NCBI GenBank assembly: GCA_025999435.1
Contig: BNXH01000003.1
Span: forward strand, 1-64,000
Direction of reading: 5' to 3'
Length of the DNA: 64,000 nt
Source of the DNA: Bacteroidia bacterium
GTDB lineage: Bacteria > Bacteroidota > Bacteroidia > Bacteroidales > Dysgonomonadaceae
Below are positions 53,937 through 64,000 of this stretch, one piece after another. Made by a program: the position numbers and the translations under genes. The notes beneath the pieces are model-generated. The model searched no databases. It saw only the letters and a program-made list of their open reading frames with translations, and had not been told where the DNA came from. Numbering within the stretch: the first letter of the stretch is position 1; the number at the start of each line of letters is the position of its first letter.

Positions 53937-55085
53937 CTATTTTTTACTTTTCTTCACTTTTAGTTTATTAATGATTTCTTTCACAACCGGTTTCGCCTTA
54001 TATTGGCGGTCGAATAGCAATGGATAGTCTGTTCGTCCCGGCATAGGATAATTGTTTTTCCATGAATCCCCGTCTGTGACACCCCACATAGTGACACGCG
54101 CTATTTTATCACTATTATCTATAAATAGATTGAATAGTTCCCCCATTCGTTTATTCCAAGCGGATGATATAGAGTCAGGTAAGCCGTTGGTATAGGGGTT
54201 CATCTCCTGACGATAGGCTTCGGTGTCTGCTATATTGGCTCCTATATCCCGTCGAGGAGAAGGCAATGCGCTCACATCCAGCTCCGTAATAAGTACTTTC
54301 ACCCCTGCGGAAGAGTAAGTGTCGATAGCTGCCCGATATTCATCCAAAGAAGGATAATCCATTCCCAGATGCCCCTGCATTCCTACACCATCTATCCGGA
54401 GGCCTTTTTCTTTTAGTGAGTTTACTAATTTGACAATAGCATCACGCTTTCCTGCATGCCATTCGTTGTAATCGTTGTAATATAGCTCAGCATCAGGGTC
54501 GGCTTCATGTGCGAACTGAAAAGCAAGAGAGATAAAGTCTTCTCCTATGATCTTATAGAATTTACTGTTTCGCCAAGAGCCGTCCTCTAAAATGGCTTCG
54601 TTTACTACATCCCAACCTTTGATACGCCCTTTATAACGCGAAACTACTGTTTTTATATGATTTTTCATACGTTCTATAAGCACTTCCCGTGATACATCTT
54701 TTCCCTTATCGTCCGTAAAGAACCAGTCCGGTGTCTGAGAGTGCCATATCAGTGTGTGTCCTGTGATGTACAGATTGTTTTGCTCTCCATATTCAACAAA
54801 TTTATCGGCGTCTTTAAAATAAAATTCGCCTTCTGTTGGCTGTATATACATACTCTTCATACAGTTTTCGGCAACAATGGAGTTGAACTGCTCCGTTACA
54901 ATCTTTATGGCAGCTGTGTCTTTGCCCCAAATATGATTTGTATTAAGGGCTGTTCCGATCAGGAATTTGTCCTTAAGCGCCTCTTTTAAGGAAGTCTCTT
55001 TTACTTCATACTCTTTCTTGTTTGCCGAACAACTGAAAATAGCGAACGCAAGGCAAAGAGAGAGAATGGGAGTCAGTACTTTCAT
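53937..55085 (-). CDS. endo-1,4-beta-xylanase, GH10
   Basis: Exported GH10 xylanase of 382 aa that cuts the xylan backbone. The signal peptide ends in a lipobox-like IFSC (C19), so it is probably a surface or periplasmic lipoprotein. The acid/base glutamate is E163 in GWDVVNEAI and the nucleophile is E269 in VLITELDVSALP; HTLIWHSQTPDW is a conserved GH10 segment. No carbohydrate-binding domain. It follows the GPH transporter gene by 35 bp. Confidence 0.95.
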   Translation of the reverse strand: MKVLTPILSLCLAFAIFSCSANKKEYEVKETSLKEALKDKFLIGTALNTNHIWGKDTAAIKIVTEQFNSIVAENCMKSMYIQPTEGEFYFKDADKFVEYGEQNNLYITGHTLIWHSQTPDWFFTDDKGKDVSREVLIERMKNHIKTVVSRYKGRIKGWDVVNEAILEDGSWRNSKFYKIIGEDFISLAFQFAHEADPDAELYYNDYNEWHAGKRDAIVKLVNSLKEKGLRIDGVGMQGHLGMDYPSLDEYRAAIDTYSSAGVKVLITELDVSALPSPRRDIGANIADTEAYRQEMNPYTNGLPDSISSAWNKRMGELFNLFIDNSDKIARVTMWGVTDGDSWKNNYPMPGRTDYPLLFDRQYKAKPVVKEIINKLKVKKSKK

Positions 55086-55120
55086 GATTTCTTCTGTTTT
55101 TTATTTAAACGGTATTTTAT

Positions 55121-56530
55121 TTATTGCTTATTCAAATGTCTTTCTTCGATCTCCATATTTATTTTGTCGATTACATTATCCTCCAGTTTATATTTTGAAA
55201 TAATAAACATCGCCACAATAAGAAGCATTGCCGGAATTACAGCAACCAGCCATAAAATACCCTGTTGAGCAAGAGCAGATTGCGATACGGTATTATCTTT
55301 GTCGAAACCAACGAATCCCAGTACTATATTGGGGATAAAGAGGCCGATAGCCATTCCGAGTTGAAAAACAATCCCGATAATAGCATTTACCGTTCCCGAA
55401 ATACGCCGGCCTGTGGTATGTTCCCCGTAAGTAATTACTTCGGGAACCAATGCCCACATATAGCCTGTAGCGACAATAATGCCGGTGGATTTGATAAATT
55501 GCGCCACCATTATAATCCAAATTTGCGAACGAAGAGCAGGAACTATCGATACAATGTAGAGCAAAGCCATTCCGAGAATAGCGACAGACAGAAATATATA
55601 AAACATTTGTTTTTTACCAATCGATTTTTTTATGGCAGGGACCAATGGCATAAAGATGAATGCAGGTAAAAAGCCTATTCCCTGAAACCAACCCGTGTAG
55701 TCAGAAGCCTGTACATTGTATGTCATGTAATAAGCCCCTGCCGCATTGTAGATAGACATCAAGGCGAAAGCCGTAAAAACAAACAATGCCACAATGCGCA
55801 ACTGGCTGTTTCTAATAAATTCCATCCATAAATCGGAAACTTTTACTTCCGACGTTTTATCGGCTTCCATTACTATACGTTCTTTGCTTTGGGTGAAACA
55901 GAAAATCAATAAAGCCAAACCTATTAACGCCAGGATAGTCATGGTGATAAACCATGCATGGGCATCACCCGAGGTATTGTATGTCCGGGTAGGAGAGAGC
56001 GATTGTACGATTGTCGGGATGCCGAAAGCCACAGTAAATCCGCCCAGATTGGCAAGTACCATACGGGTAGAAGTGAGCTTAGTCATTTCATCTCCGTCGC
56101 GGGTAAGCGAAGCAAATAGTGCTCCGTAAGGCAGACTGACCACCGTGTAGAGCAAGCATAACCCTATGTAAGTAACAAAAGCATACACTGTCGATCCGGG
56201 GAAGCCGTTCCAAAAACAAAGGACAGCAAATGCCATGAGCGGAACGCCGCCAATAATCAGATAAGAACGGTATTTTCCCCATTTGGGATTATGTTTATCT
56301 ACAAAGGCACCCAGCGCCATAGATCCGAATATATTTATAACAGGCGGTATAAACACCATTACCGCCACGGTTTCGGGACGCAATCCGACAACAGTAGTAT
56401 AAAAAATGGAAATATATTGCATCACCGTCTGAAAAACCAGATTCTGCGCAAAATCTCCGCTACCGAAACCTATCCGTTGCAGCCACGACAGCTTGTAAAA
56501 ACCTTTCGCCTCACTTATATTCACATTCAT
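55121..56530 (-). CDS. GPH-family sugar:cation symporter
   Basis: Twelve-helix glycoside-pentoside-hexuronide transporter of 469 aa in the inner membrane. The segments FGSGDFAQNLVFQTVMQYISIFYTT, VSLPYGALFASLTRDGDEMTKLTSTRMVLANLGG and TYGEHTTGRRISGTVNAIIGIVFQLGMAIG are diagnostic of the family (XylP/XynB-like). It should import xylo-oligosaccharides or aldouronates for the cytoplasmic GH43. Confidence 0.93.
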   Translation of the reverse strand: MNVNISEAKGFYKLSWLQRIGFGSGDFAQNLVFQTVMQYISIFYTTVVGLRPETVAVMVFIPPVINIFGSMALGAFVDKHNPKWGKYRSYLIIGGVPLMAFAVLCFWNGFPGSTVYAFVTYIGLCLLYTVVSLPYGALFASLTRDGDEMTKLTSTRMVLANLGGFTVAFGIPTIVQSLSPTRTYNTSGDAHAWFITMTILALIGLALLIFCFTQSKERIVMEADKTSEVKVSDLWMEFIRNSQLRIVALFVFTAFALMSIYNAAGAYYMTYNVQASDYTGWFQGIGFLPAFIFMPLVPAIKKSIGKKQMFYIFLSVAILGMALLYIVSIVPALRSQIWIIMVAQFIKSTGIIVATGYMWALVPEVITYGEHTTGRRISGTVNAIIGIVFQLGMAIGLFIPNIVLGFVGFDKDNTVSQSALAQQGILWLVAVIPAMLLIVAMFIISKYKLEDNVIDKINMEIEERHLNKQ

Positions 56531-56561
56531 AATTATATATTTTATATTGATATTATTCGAT

Positions 56562-59219
56562 TTATTTTACGAAATCCTTTGTTGCAGCTAGTGATACAGA
56601 TAGTTTATCTTTGTTTTCCGTACCGGAGCCGATCGTAGTATCGCCAAGGGTCAGTATGTGTCTGTACATGTTGGCCATACCGCTACTCTGATAGCCTTCG
56701 ACACACAGTGCAACCTCATACATTTTTCCAAGTTTCATACCCATCTTTTCCCATGCTTTGAAGTGTTCGCTGACGGAAATGATGCCTTCGGTCTTCTTAT
56801 CGGTACGGACACTCCAATATTGTTGGAAGGTTGTGTCGCCTTGAATAGAGGGCTGTTCGAAGCGCGTGGTTTCGTAGATATCGTATATGCCACCATCGAT
56901 TTCGACAGTCCCTTTAGATACTGATCCGGGCGGGCGCCAGCTACCCCAAGCCTCGACAACGTAAAATTCGACCAGCGGATCGACCGACCAGCCGTAGACA
57001 CATAAGTACGAATTTCCGTCCGGCTGGTAATAGCAACCGTAGTTAAGGGAAATAGCGCCGATGTCATTGTGGGTTTTGGTACTGTCGAACTTTTTTCCTG
57101 TGCGGAAAAGAGCATTATTGATATTGCTCCAGTTGCACCCGAACATGCCGCCTTCCCTGAGTGTCATACTAACATTACCCTTGTCGTGCCAGAGTTCGTA
57201 ATCGAAGCCATCGTATACGCCGGTCTTATTATTTGTAATATATAGTTCTGTCAAACTACCGGTTAATCCTTCTATACGAACAATATCTGCTTGTTCTGTT
57301 GTAAAGGGAGATGCTAGTAACCCTTCCTTATTTCTGAGGTTCGCTCCTTCGGGGTTATCAGCCCATGCATATCTTACTGACACAGGATTTTGTATCTGAT
57401 TACTCCATACTTTTACTTTGTTGTTGGATAATACGACGGCATTTGCCCACACATATTTATTGTCTTCTCCTGCTATTGCAAATCCCTGAAGATCCAGGTT
57501 GGTGTATAATCCGGAACCGACAGACGAAAAAGTAAGTATGATACTGTTTCCTTCCACTTTCATTCCTTCATATACCGGTCCGGAACTTACTATATCTTCG
57601 TTATATGCCACCCGCCGTGCTTCCAGCGCCAGACGATGGCCTACGGTTTTCTTGTTCAACGGATGAATGTCGTTCCACTCTCCGGCATCAATAGTCACAG
57701 CCATCCCTGTATGTGGCAGGGCTAAAGCCTGTCGTTGTGCTTCCCTTAGTTCTGCCCACCCGCTTTCGGAAGGTTGTTCGCAAGCCTTCATAAAATTAGG
57801 AAGCTGTGCATAGATAAACGATAGTTGAGGATTGTTCCATTTGCTTCGCCAGTCGTTTATCAAATCAGGGAACAATATCTTATATTCTTCAGCCCGGTTT
57901 GTATTCGATTCGCCCTGATACCAGAGAAAACCTTTTATCCTGTAGTTTGTGAACGGAGCTATCATTCCGTTATATAATCCTGTCGGCTTGTATTGAAAGA
58001 ATGTTTGTGAACCGGTCGGAGGCATTTCTGCACCTATCCGGTATTTCCAGTCCCCTGTCAAATCAATTTCATCATTTCCGGCAATGATTTTATATGGCTT
58101 CTCTTCTACAAATCCACCTCTGCTGGAGTTGCTGATTACTCTCACTGTTATATTGTTTTTTCCTTCTTTTAAAACTCCTGCCGGAATGTTATAGATTCGC
58201 GGAGGGTATTGATACGAGGTTGTACCGACAAATGTTCCGTTAATAAAAGCAGAATCTGCATCAACAATACATCCTAGTCGGAGTACACCCTGTTTTCCGG
58301 CCATCGATGCGGGTATATCCACATCTTTGCGAAACCATAACGAGCCGTTTATTTGCCCGACTCCTTTGTCTGCCCAATAGCCCGGCAGGGAGAATAAGTC
58401 CCAGCCGGAGTCATCGAAGTCTTTTTTATTCCAAAGGGAAATGCCTTTATCTTTCGCATTTAAGGTAGAATACCATTGATTGCTACTTTGCGATTCGGCA
58501 TTTCTAACACTGTCTATATATCCGGAAGTGGCACATATACGGGCGGCATCTAGGTAGTGAGGATAATTCTTTAGAGACTCTTTGCTAATCCAAGCTTCGG
58601 CAGGAGAACCGCCGATAGCTGTATTTATTACTCCTATTGGCACCTTGTATTTATCATATAAGTCTTTTGCAAAAAAGTAGGCGACAGCAGAAAAGTCAAG
58701 AATATTTGCAGGGGTTACGGATTTCCACTCTCCACCTTGTAAATCTGATTCTTCTTTCTGGAAATTATATCGCATCGGTACTCTGAACTGTCTTATATGG
58801 GGATTGTTTGCATGTCTGACTTCATCTTCGTATAAATCGAGAACACGACGTATTGGCAATTCCATGTTCGACTGTCCCGAGCATAGCCATACATCGCCTA
58901 TCAGAACGTCTTTTATCGTAATTTCATTGATACTTATCGTATATGGCCCTCCGGCAAATTGAGCGGGTAATACAATTTTCCAATCACCTTTTTTATCGGC
59001 TTTTGTCTGGTATGTTTTATCCATGAATTTTATAGTCACAGACTCTTTCGGAGAGGCCCATCCCCACAGTTGCAGAAGAATGTCCCGCTGCAAAATCATA
59101 CCATCGCTGACCAGGCATGGCAGTTTCACAGCAGATTGGGCTATTGATGTCGATACAGCCAATATCAAAAGGAATATTGTCCTGAATAATGATGTATTAA
59201 CAGATTTCATCCTTATCAT
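56562..59219 (-). CDS. bifunctional SGNH acetylesterase - GH11 xylanase
   Basis: Exported multidomain enzyme of about 885 aa. After the signal peptide an SGNH/sialate-acetylesterase-type domain (SASA, as in CE6/CE20 relatives) carries its nucleophile in CSGQSNME (S117); a galactose-binding-like beta-sandwich (about 250-385, GIWLWN/FDDSGWD-type region) is inserted before the catalytic His region near [10 protein letters not shown]. From about 650 to 870 a complete GH11 xylanase follows: [33 protein letters not shown] (nucleophile E751), QYWSVR and VEGYQSSG (acid/base E841). It should deacetylate and cut acetylated glucuronoxylan. I start at the ATG at 59219, since the frame upstream offers only a GTG inside the GH115 gene. 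Confidence 0.9.
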   Translation of the reverse strand: MIRMKSVNTSLFRTIFLLILAVSTSIAQSAVKLPCLVSDGMILQRDILLQLWGWASPKESVTIKFMDKTYQTKADKKGDWKIVLPAQFAGGPYTISINEITIKDVLIGDVWLCSGQSNMELPIRRVLDLYEDEVRHANNPHIRQFRVPMRYNFQKEESDLQGGEWKSVTPANILDFSAVAYFFAKDLYDKYKVPIGVINTAIGGSPAEAWISKESLKNYPHYLDAARICATSGYIDSVRNAESQSSNQWYSTLNAKDKGISLWNKKDFDDSGWDLFSLPGYWADKGVGQINGSLWFRKDVDIPASMAGKQGVLRLGCIVDADSAFINGTFVGTTSYQYPPRIYNIPAGVLKEGKNNITVRVISNSSRGGFVEEKPYKIIAGNDEIDLTGDWKYRIGAEMPPTGSQTFFQYKPTGLYNGMIAPFTNYRIKGFLWYQGESNTNRAEEYKILFPDLINDWRSKWNNPQLSFIYAQLPNFMKACEQPSESGWAELREAQRQALALPHTGMAVTIDAGEWNDIHPLNKKTVGHRLALEARRVAYNEDIVSSGPVYEGMKVEGNSIILTFSSVGSGLYTNLDLQGFAIAGEDNKYVWANAVVLSNNKVKVWSNQIQNPVSVRYAWADNPEGANLRNKEGLLASPFTTEQADIVRIEGLTGSLTELYITNNKTGVYDGFDYELWHDKGNVSMTLREGGMFGCNWSNINNALFRTGKKFDSTKTHNDIGAISLNYGCYYQPDGNSYLCVYGWSVDPLVEFYVVEAWGSWRPPGSVSKGTVEIDGGIYDIYETTRFEQPSIQGDTTFQQYWSVRTDKKTEGIISVSEHFKAWEKMGMKLGKMYEVALCVEGYQSSGMANMYRHILTLGDTTIGSGTENKDKLSVSLAATKDFVK

Positions 59220-59223
59220 ATTT

Positions 59224-61707
59224 TTATTTACAATCACTTTGTGGCGCACCCAAAAAACTTGGTTTCAGACCACCCATATCCAGCATTATTTTTTGAAAAA
59301 CAATACCCGGTTCAAGAGGACGGATACGGATCGTATGAATACCTTCTTTCTCAATATTATGTATCGTGGAAGTTTCTATGATCTGTTCGGCCTGCCATTG
59401 TCCCAGTTCTCCTTTATAATGTCCGTTTATATTTACTATTTGTTCCTCCCCGCCATCTAAGGATACTGCATAGCGTAATCCTTTATTGGCATTGAAATTC
59501 AATGTAGGGGATGTAAGAATTATCAATCTGGCTTTTCCTTTTGTTTTCAGATCGGCTTTATATTCCAGATAAACGTCTTTGTCTGGATTTTCGGTAACAG
59601 GTGTAGTTGTTACGCCTGATACGGTTTTTCCTAAATCGGGAATAATAACCCACGACACTTTAGCCCCATTGTTAGCCATGGCATAATTTTCGGCTTCGAT
59701 TGATACATAGCCATCAGCTTCGGCAAATATCTTTTCTTTATATATCATTGTTTGCGCAATATATTCCACTTTTGGCATCACACTTTTTTCAGGTTGTTGC
59801 CAATTGGTATAACCAATGCGTATCTGATCCATCATATGCGCCCATTTCCCTCCAGCTATGTCTTTATTATAATGCACTGTAAGTATAGAATCTCGTTCGA
59901 AGCACTTTTTCGCTTTGTCTGCCCAGTAGTCAGCCTGGACATCGCGCTTTGATACATAATATCTGTTCATAGCTACTGCATAGTACATTTCGTACAAGTT
60001 GGAACAAGCGTTTATCGGGAACAAAACCAACTGGTCGAAAGCATCCTTATATTTGTCGGGTATCAGATAATAAAGACGCATTGCATCTATTAACAGGTTG
60101 CGGTAATCATTTACGACAGTCTCAAATTCATTATAATTGTCGAGGCTGTAAGTGTTTTCGTTCAATAGTTCTGGCGTTACCCTGCGATTATATTTGGTAT
60201 ACAAATTGATTAATCGCGCAGACTCTTTCGCATATTTTTCTCCGAATTGTTGGATACACCATTCAACGGTATGATCGAGTAGATTGTCAGCATTGAACCT
60301 ATTGGGGTTCCATGCCATGTCGAGGAAAAAGCTGATAGGATATTCCATAGGTTTGAGATCACCTACATTTACAACCCATATCTTATCTACACCATACTGA
60401 TAGGTAAGATTCATTTGTTCCCAAATGCGCTGTACCTGACTGACGTTTAGCCATTTGTAGTTTCGGGGGCTACCTACGTAATCGAAATGATAATACATTC
60501 CATACCCTCCTTTGCGTGGTTTTGCGTTAAGGTTGGGAAGTTTGCGGACATTCCCCCAATTGTCGTCACACAATAATAATGTAATGTCGTCAGGTACACG
60601 CATCCCCTTGTCATAATAATCCTGAACCTCTTTATACAAAGCCCATACCTGAGGGGTCTCCTCTGCCTTTTTACCTGTAACTTCTGATATTATCTTGCGC
60701 TGGTCATTTACGATTTTTTGCAGTAATGCGATATCGCTCTCCTCGCTCATAGGTTCATCACCATCGCCACGCATGCCTACGGTTACTACCGTTTCGTAGT
60801 TCTTCATGCGTTCCATTCCTCCTTTCCAGAATTCCTGTAAAACAGAAGCATTCTTATTGTAATTCCATGAGCCTGTTCCATATCGGCGCCATTCGTCATG
60901 AGCTCGTCCCATTGGTTCGTGATGAGATGTACCTATAACAATGCCATATTCATCCGCTAATTGCCCGTTGAGAGGGTCATCGTCGAAAAACGCATTTCCC
61001 CACATAGCCGGCCAAAGAAAGTTCCCTTTAAGGCGTAGAATCAACTCAAACATATGTTTATACATCTTCGAATTGACACCGCCGAACTTCTCTATACACC
61101 AACCCTGAAAAGCGGGCGCTTCGTCATTGATGAAAATTCCCCTGTATTTTACTGCCGGTTCGCCATCGGTATAGGTTCCCGGTTTTACATATAAATCTTT
61201 TTGAGTAGCGACAGGTACATCTGCCCAATAATACCAAGGAGAAACGCCGATCTGTTTCGATAGTTCGTAAATACCGTAAATAGTACCCCGTTTATCGCTT
61301 CCGGCAATAATCAGCGCTTCATCTATACCTTCAACAGGATTCTGAAGTGTTTTAATAATATATTTCTCATTCTTTCCCAGAATATCTCTTGCTTCTATTT
61401 TCCCTTCTTTTATCAGTAAATCGATAAGGGTGGATTTTCCGGCTGTACCGATAATGATTGCTGAATGACTTTTGCCTATGTCCGGCAATGTACCTGTTAC
61501 CTTCGATATGTCTTGACGTAAATCCTCTGCTACACGCAATACGCCTTTGTAATCATTCGCGTCGATCATTACGGTAGCCGTTTTTCCATCTGCAGCAAGA
61601 GTAAAGCCGGCCGATTCCTTGTGTGTGACCACAAAGCTGTCTGTTGCATATGCCCTTGTATTGAAATATAATGCGAAAAAGATAAATAAAGATATCAAAT
61701 ATTTCAT
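59224..61707 (-). CDS. GH115 alpha-1,2-glucuronidase
   Basis: Exported 827-aa enzyme that removes (4-O-methyl)-glucuronic acid from xylan. Signal peptide 1-21; an N-terminal domain with [22 protein letters not shown]; the catalytic barrel with [64 protein letters not shown] and [15 protein letters not shown]; and a C-terminal beta domain ([18 protein letters not shown]). All are family hallmarks and the length is normal. The released glucuronate would be used through uxuA/uxuB in the same operon. Confidence 0.95.
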   Translation of the reverse strand: MKYLISLFIFFALYFNTRAYATDSFVVTHKESAGFTLAADGKTATVMIDANDYKGVLRVAEDLRQDISKVTGTLPDIGKSHSAIIIGTAGKSTLIDLLIKEGKIEARDILGKNEKYIIKTLQNPVEGIDEALIIAGSDKRGTIYGIYELSKQIGVSPWYYWADVPVATQKDLYVKPGTYTDGEPAVKYRGIFINDEAPAFQGWCIEKFGGVNSKMYKHMFELILRLKGNFLWPAMWGNAFFDDDPLNGQLADEYGIVIGTSHHEPMGRAHDEWRRYGTGSWNYNKNASVLQEFWKGGMERMKNYETVVTVGMRGDGDEPMSEESDIALLQKIVNDQRKIISEVTGKKAEETPQVWALYKEVQDYYDKGMRVPDDITLLLCDDNWGNVRKLPNLNAKPRKGGYGMYYHFDYVGSPRNYKWLNVSQVQRIWEQMNLTYQYGVDKIWVVNVGDLKPMEYPISFFLDMAWNPNRFNADNLLDHTVEWCIQQFGEKYAKESARLINLYTKYNRRVTPELLNENTYSLDNYNEFETVVNDYRNLLIDAMRLYYLIPDKYKDAFDQLVLFPINACSNLYEMYYAVAMNRYYVSKRDVQADYWADKAKKCFERDSILTVHYNKDIAGGKWAHMMDQIRIGYTNWQQPEKSVMPKVEYIAQTMIYKEKIFAEADGYVSIEAENYAMANNGAKVSWVIIPDLGKTVSGVTTTPVTENPDKDVYLEYKADLKTKGKARLIILTSPTLNFNANKGLRYAVSLDGGEEQIVNINGHYKGELGQWQAEQIIETSTIHNIEKEGIHTIRIRPLEPGIVFQKIMLDMGGLKPSFLGAPQSDCK

Positions 61708-61754
61708 TCTATAGATATAAATTACGTTAATATCAACAATTTGAATAAGATATA

Positions 61755-61788
61755 CAGGAACGAAGTGAAAACACTCACTTCGTTCCTG
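61755..61788 (-). other. hairpin after the xylan-locus susD (attenuator candidate)
   Basis: CAGGAACGAAGTG (61755-61767) and its exact complement CACTTCGTTCCTG (61776-61788) form a 13-bp stem with an eight-base loop, 9 bp after the SusD stop. No T-tract follows on the minus strand, so it is more likely to protect or attenuate the SusCD part of the transcript than to end it. Confidence 0.7.
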
Positions 61789-61796
61789 ATATTCTA

Positions 61797-63746
61797 TTAA
61801 TATCCCGGGTTCTGATAAGCTTTTTTCTCAGCATCCGACATTGTCATACCATCGATTTGTGACTGAGGAATAGGACGCAAATAATGATAGGATTCAATGG
61901 TGCGCCTGTATACAACTGGAATATGATCACCTTTAGCAGTGCCGCAAATAGTGTATGAAGCAGCTATTTCAGCCCATTTTTGTGTACGTACCAGATCAAG
62001 CCAGCGGTGACCTTCGCCGAAGAATTCACGGCTACGCTCCGCCAGAATATAATCGATATTGATTGTAGCAGGAGTAGCGGCAACCATTTCTGCGCTATAG
62101 TCAGCTACCTTCGTGCCATTGCCACCCATACTCCATTGTCCGTTATTACTGTAACGCCATTTTCCTGCACGGGCACGAAGTACATTTACAAGGTCGCGTG
62201 CCGACATTGAGCCTGTAGCTCCCTTAACAGCAGCTTCGGCGGCAATCAGATAAAATTCTGAGAACTTAGCTATATTCCACGGACGTGTAATGGCGCCATT
62301 TGGCTGTCCAAGACCAGTTCCGCTATCGGTACGATATGTTCCCAGTTTCCACAACCCAGGGTAATACAAGCGGCTGATTCCACTCGGATTGATTACCCAG
62401 TCGGCTCTGTTGGGCAATGTACCGCCGCCTACGTTGCTGTTTCCGCCACCATTCGGATAGACTACATTGGAATTTTCTTCATCCAGAAAAGTAAGAATAG
62501 CTTCACCGCTTTTAACCGGCAGTCCGTTGGCATTACGTAATACGCGGGCATCGCCCTTTTTCCCCCAGTTACCTGGGAATACGGTAGTGAAAGTACCATC
62601 GTAACGGCTGTCGTTGGCCTTATCGGCAAAAGTATTGGTAAAGACCTCGATAGGCGGAGCCATACGAGTCCATGGACGGCCACCCCATTGGGTAGCGTCG
62701 CGGTCGACAGATACGATACTATAGGCAGTTCCGTCTTCAGAGCTTCTGATATCACCATAGTTGCAGGTAGCAAACCATATGGCAAAGCTTTCGGGCTGGC
62801 TGCCATTACTCCACGACAAACTTGCCACATTGTAGTATTCGTTTTCGCAGTGGTCGCTATACAATACTATTTCCTTGTTGCGATCGTTACTACCCAGATT
62901 TACGTCATAAAATGTAGGTTGTAATCCGAAGTTAGTACCTGCATTGCTTATTCCTTCCAAAGCTACATTATATGCCTGTTGGAAATACCATGCGGCATCG
63001 TGTCCGTCAGGGTCAGTACGGGGAGACTCGGGATAGGTAGGTATATTCGCAGGATTTTGCAGCCACCAGCCATAAGTCAGATAAGCTTTTGCCAGATAGA
63101 GGCGGGCAGCGGTTTTTGTTACTCCTCCTGTTACACGTCCGGCATCGGGCAAATTTTCAATGGCCGTTTTCAGATCAGGAAAAATAGCTTTTGTGTAAAC
63201 ATCAGGAACAGTATTACGTACCGATGTGCGCGAAGGTGTAATATTGAATTTCAATTCGCCGGAACCTAAATCCAAAGGCACGCCGCCAAAGTTCTGTACA
63301 AGCTGGAAATAGTCCCATGCACGGAAAAAGCGCGCTTCTGAAATCAATGATTCGGTCTTGCCTGCTTCGGTAGCGTTCTCGATAATGCCGCTAGCCGTAT
63401 TGATGTTGGAATACGCCGCGTTCCAAAGCACGTCCGAACGGCTGCTCGAAGGAGTGAGTGAACCGACTCCAGACATATCTGTATCTTTAAAGTTATTGTC
63501 GCCGCTCTGTGCATAAGTATATTCATCGGTACCGCATTCCTGCGCGGCATAATAGTACTGCCCGAAAATGTAGCGAGTGTGGGCATAAAGTGAAGTCAAA
63601 CCACCCTGAATACCCTCTTCTGTTTTGAAGAAATCCGGAGTATAATCGGTACGCGGGGTCTCGTCCAGAATATCGTTGGAACAGGAAAACGCCAATGCAG
63701 CAATTACGGCTGTTCCTATAATGTTTTTTAAATTTATATTTTTCAT
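61797..63746 (-). CDS. SusD/RagB family xylan-binding lipoprotein
   Basis: Surface glycan-binding lipoprotein of 649 aa. Lipobox LAFSC (C22), then SNDILDETPRTDYTPDFFKTEEG; SGIIENATEAG, FFRAWDYFQLVQNFGGVPL and C-terminal LAERSREFFGEGHRWLDLVRTQKW are hallmarks of the RagB/SusD fold. It is paired with the partial SusC gene upstream and heads the xylan enzymes, so the ligand is probably a xylo-oligosaccharide. Confidence 0.93.
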   Translation of the reverse strand: MKNINLKNIIGTAVIAALAFSCSNDILDETPRTDYTPDFFKTEEGIQGGLTSLYAHTRYIFGQYYYAAQECGTDEYTYAQSGDNNFKDTDMSGVGSLTPSSSRSDVLWNAAYSNINTASGIIENATEAGKTESLISEARFFRAWDYFQLVQNFGGVPLDLGSGELKFNITPSRTSVRNTVPDVYTKAIFPDLKTAIENLPDAGRVTGGVTKTAARLYLAKAYLTYGWWLQNPANIPTYPESPRTDPDGHDAAWYFQQAYNVALEGISNAGTNFGLQPTFYDVNLGSNDRNKEIVLYSDHCENEYYNVASLSWSNGSQPESFAIWFATCNYGDIRSSEDGTAYSIVSVDRDATQWGGRPWTRMAPPIEVFTNTFADKANDSRYDGTFTTVFPGNWGKKGDARVLRNANGLPVKSGEAILTFLDEENSNVVYPNGGGNSNVGGGTLPNRADWVINPSGISRLYYPGLWKLGTYRTDSGTGLGQPNGAITRPWNIAKFSEFYLIAAEAAVKGATGSMSARDLVNVLRARAGKWRYSNNGQWSMGGNGTKVADYSAEMVAATPATINIDYILAERSREFFGEGHRWLDLVRTQKWAEIAASYTICGTAKGDHIPVVYRRTIESYHYLRPIPQSQIDGMTMSDAEKKAYQNPGY

Positions 63747-63770
63747 ATCTCAATGGTTGATATTAAATAA

Positions 63771-64000
63771 TTAGAAAGATACGTTCAAACCAAACATAAA
63801 ATTACGGGATTGCGGACTGTTTGTACCTACCGTAAGCGTAGAACTTGCCCTGTAAGGCAGGCTACTGTTATCAGTTACAGCAGCGTTTTCGTTTCCGTAA
63901 GAGTTGGTAACCGGGTCCAGACCGGTTTCTTTGTTGAAATCCGAGAAGAGCACAAAGGCATTTTGCAATGTAAAATATAAGCGTGCACTGTTAAGCCCAA
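63771..64000 (-). CDS. SusC/RagA TonB-dependent receptor, C-terminal part (cut by window edge)
   Basis: The last 76 residues of a SusC-type receptor; the gene continues beyond the right edge. The reading frame is open through 64000 (LNSARLYFTLQNAFVLF) and ends RNFMFGLNVSF, the typical final barrel strand with terminal aromatic. The segment NKETGLDPVTNSYGNE is also SusC-like. It is the importer partner of the SusD protein 24 bp downstream. Confidence 0.9.
   Translation of the reverse strand, partial: GLNSARLYFTLQNAFVLFSDFNKETGLDPVTNSYGNENAAVTDNSSLPYRASSTLTVGTNSPQSRNFMFGLNVSF

Overview
The window looks like a chromosomal segment of a low-GC Bacteroidales bacterium, most like Dysgonomonas or a Tannerella relative. 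The evidence is three SusC/SusD outer-membrane pairs, a type IX secretion protein (PorV), a Bacteroidetes-type TonB, TAnnTTTG promoter boxes and AT-rich spacers with few Shine-Dalgarno sites. The genus is an inference. I saw no rRNA, tRNA or CRISPR array.

Region 1 (1-6.1 kb) is mixed housekeeping: porV, a fumarylacetoacetase-fold enzyme, a dolichyl-phosphate-mannose-synthase-like glycosyltransferase, tonB, and a radical SAM/DUF4130 pair predicted to act on DNA. A 170-bp MITE-like hairpin with 18-bp perfect terminal repeats and a TAA duplication lies upstream of tonB.

Region 2 (6.3-50.0 kb) reads as one large peptidoglycan and amino-sugar salvage region. The plus-strand start carries an NlpC/P60 endopeptidase, a Tat-exported L-Ala-D/L-Glu epimerase and a BadF-type sugar kinase. 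The minus-strand block (9.7-35.6 kb) carries a golvesin-split amidase, a GH9 enzyme joined to a polysaccharide deacetylase across an A10 tract, a creatininase-like hydrolase, a SIS protein, an MFS carrier, a ROK kinase, two SusC/SusD pairs, a GHL10/DigH-like glycosidase, a beta-lactamase-fold hydrolase and a phosphoesterase-propeller fusion. The divergent plus-strand operon (36.1-48.5 kb) holds two NamZ-type exo-N-acetylmuramidases, a sodium symporter, a double glycosyltransferase, DUF4922, a SpoIID-like protein, an AmpG-like permease with a large periplasmic insert, and a DUF5009-kinase-MurQ trio in the order known as murTKQ in Tannerella forsythia. The proposed logic: amidase strips stem peptides, DigH-like, SpoIID-like and NamZ enzymes handle the bare glycan, the kinases and MurQ bring MurNAc into GlcNAc-6-P metabolism, and the peptidase and epimerase deal with the peptides. 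A DUF1080 lipoprotein follows.

Region 3 (50.0-50.9 kb) is an internally deleted IS5-type element plus a perfect 19-bp palindrome. Region 4 (50.9-64 kb, running off the right edge) is a glucuronoxylan utilization locus: SusC (partial), SusD, GH115 alpha-glucuronidase, an acetylesterase-GH11 xylanase fusion, a GPH sugar transporter, GH10 xylanase, GH43, and uxuA/uxuB for the released glucuronate.

The most interesting points are the coherent bare-glycan peptidoglycan locus, the GH9/deacetylase frameshift, the signal-less glycosyltransferase-DUF4922-SpoIID trio, the AmpG insert, and a 78-bp upstream element shared by two genes of the block. No dedicated regulator of these loci is present in the window.
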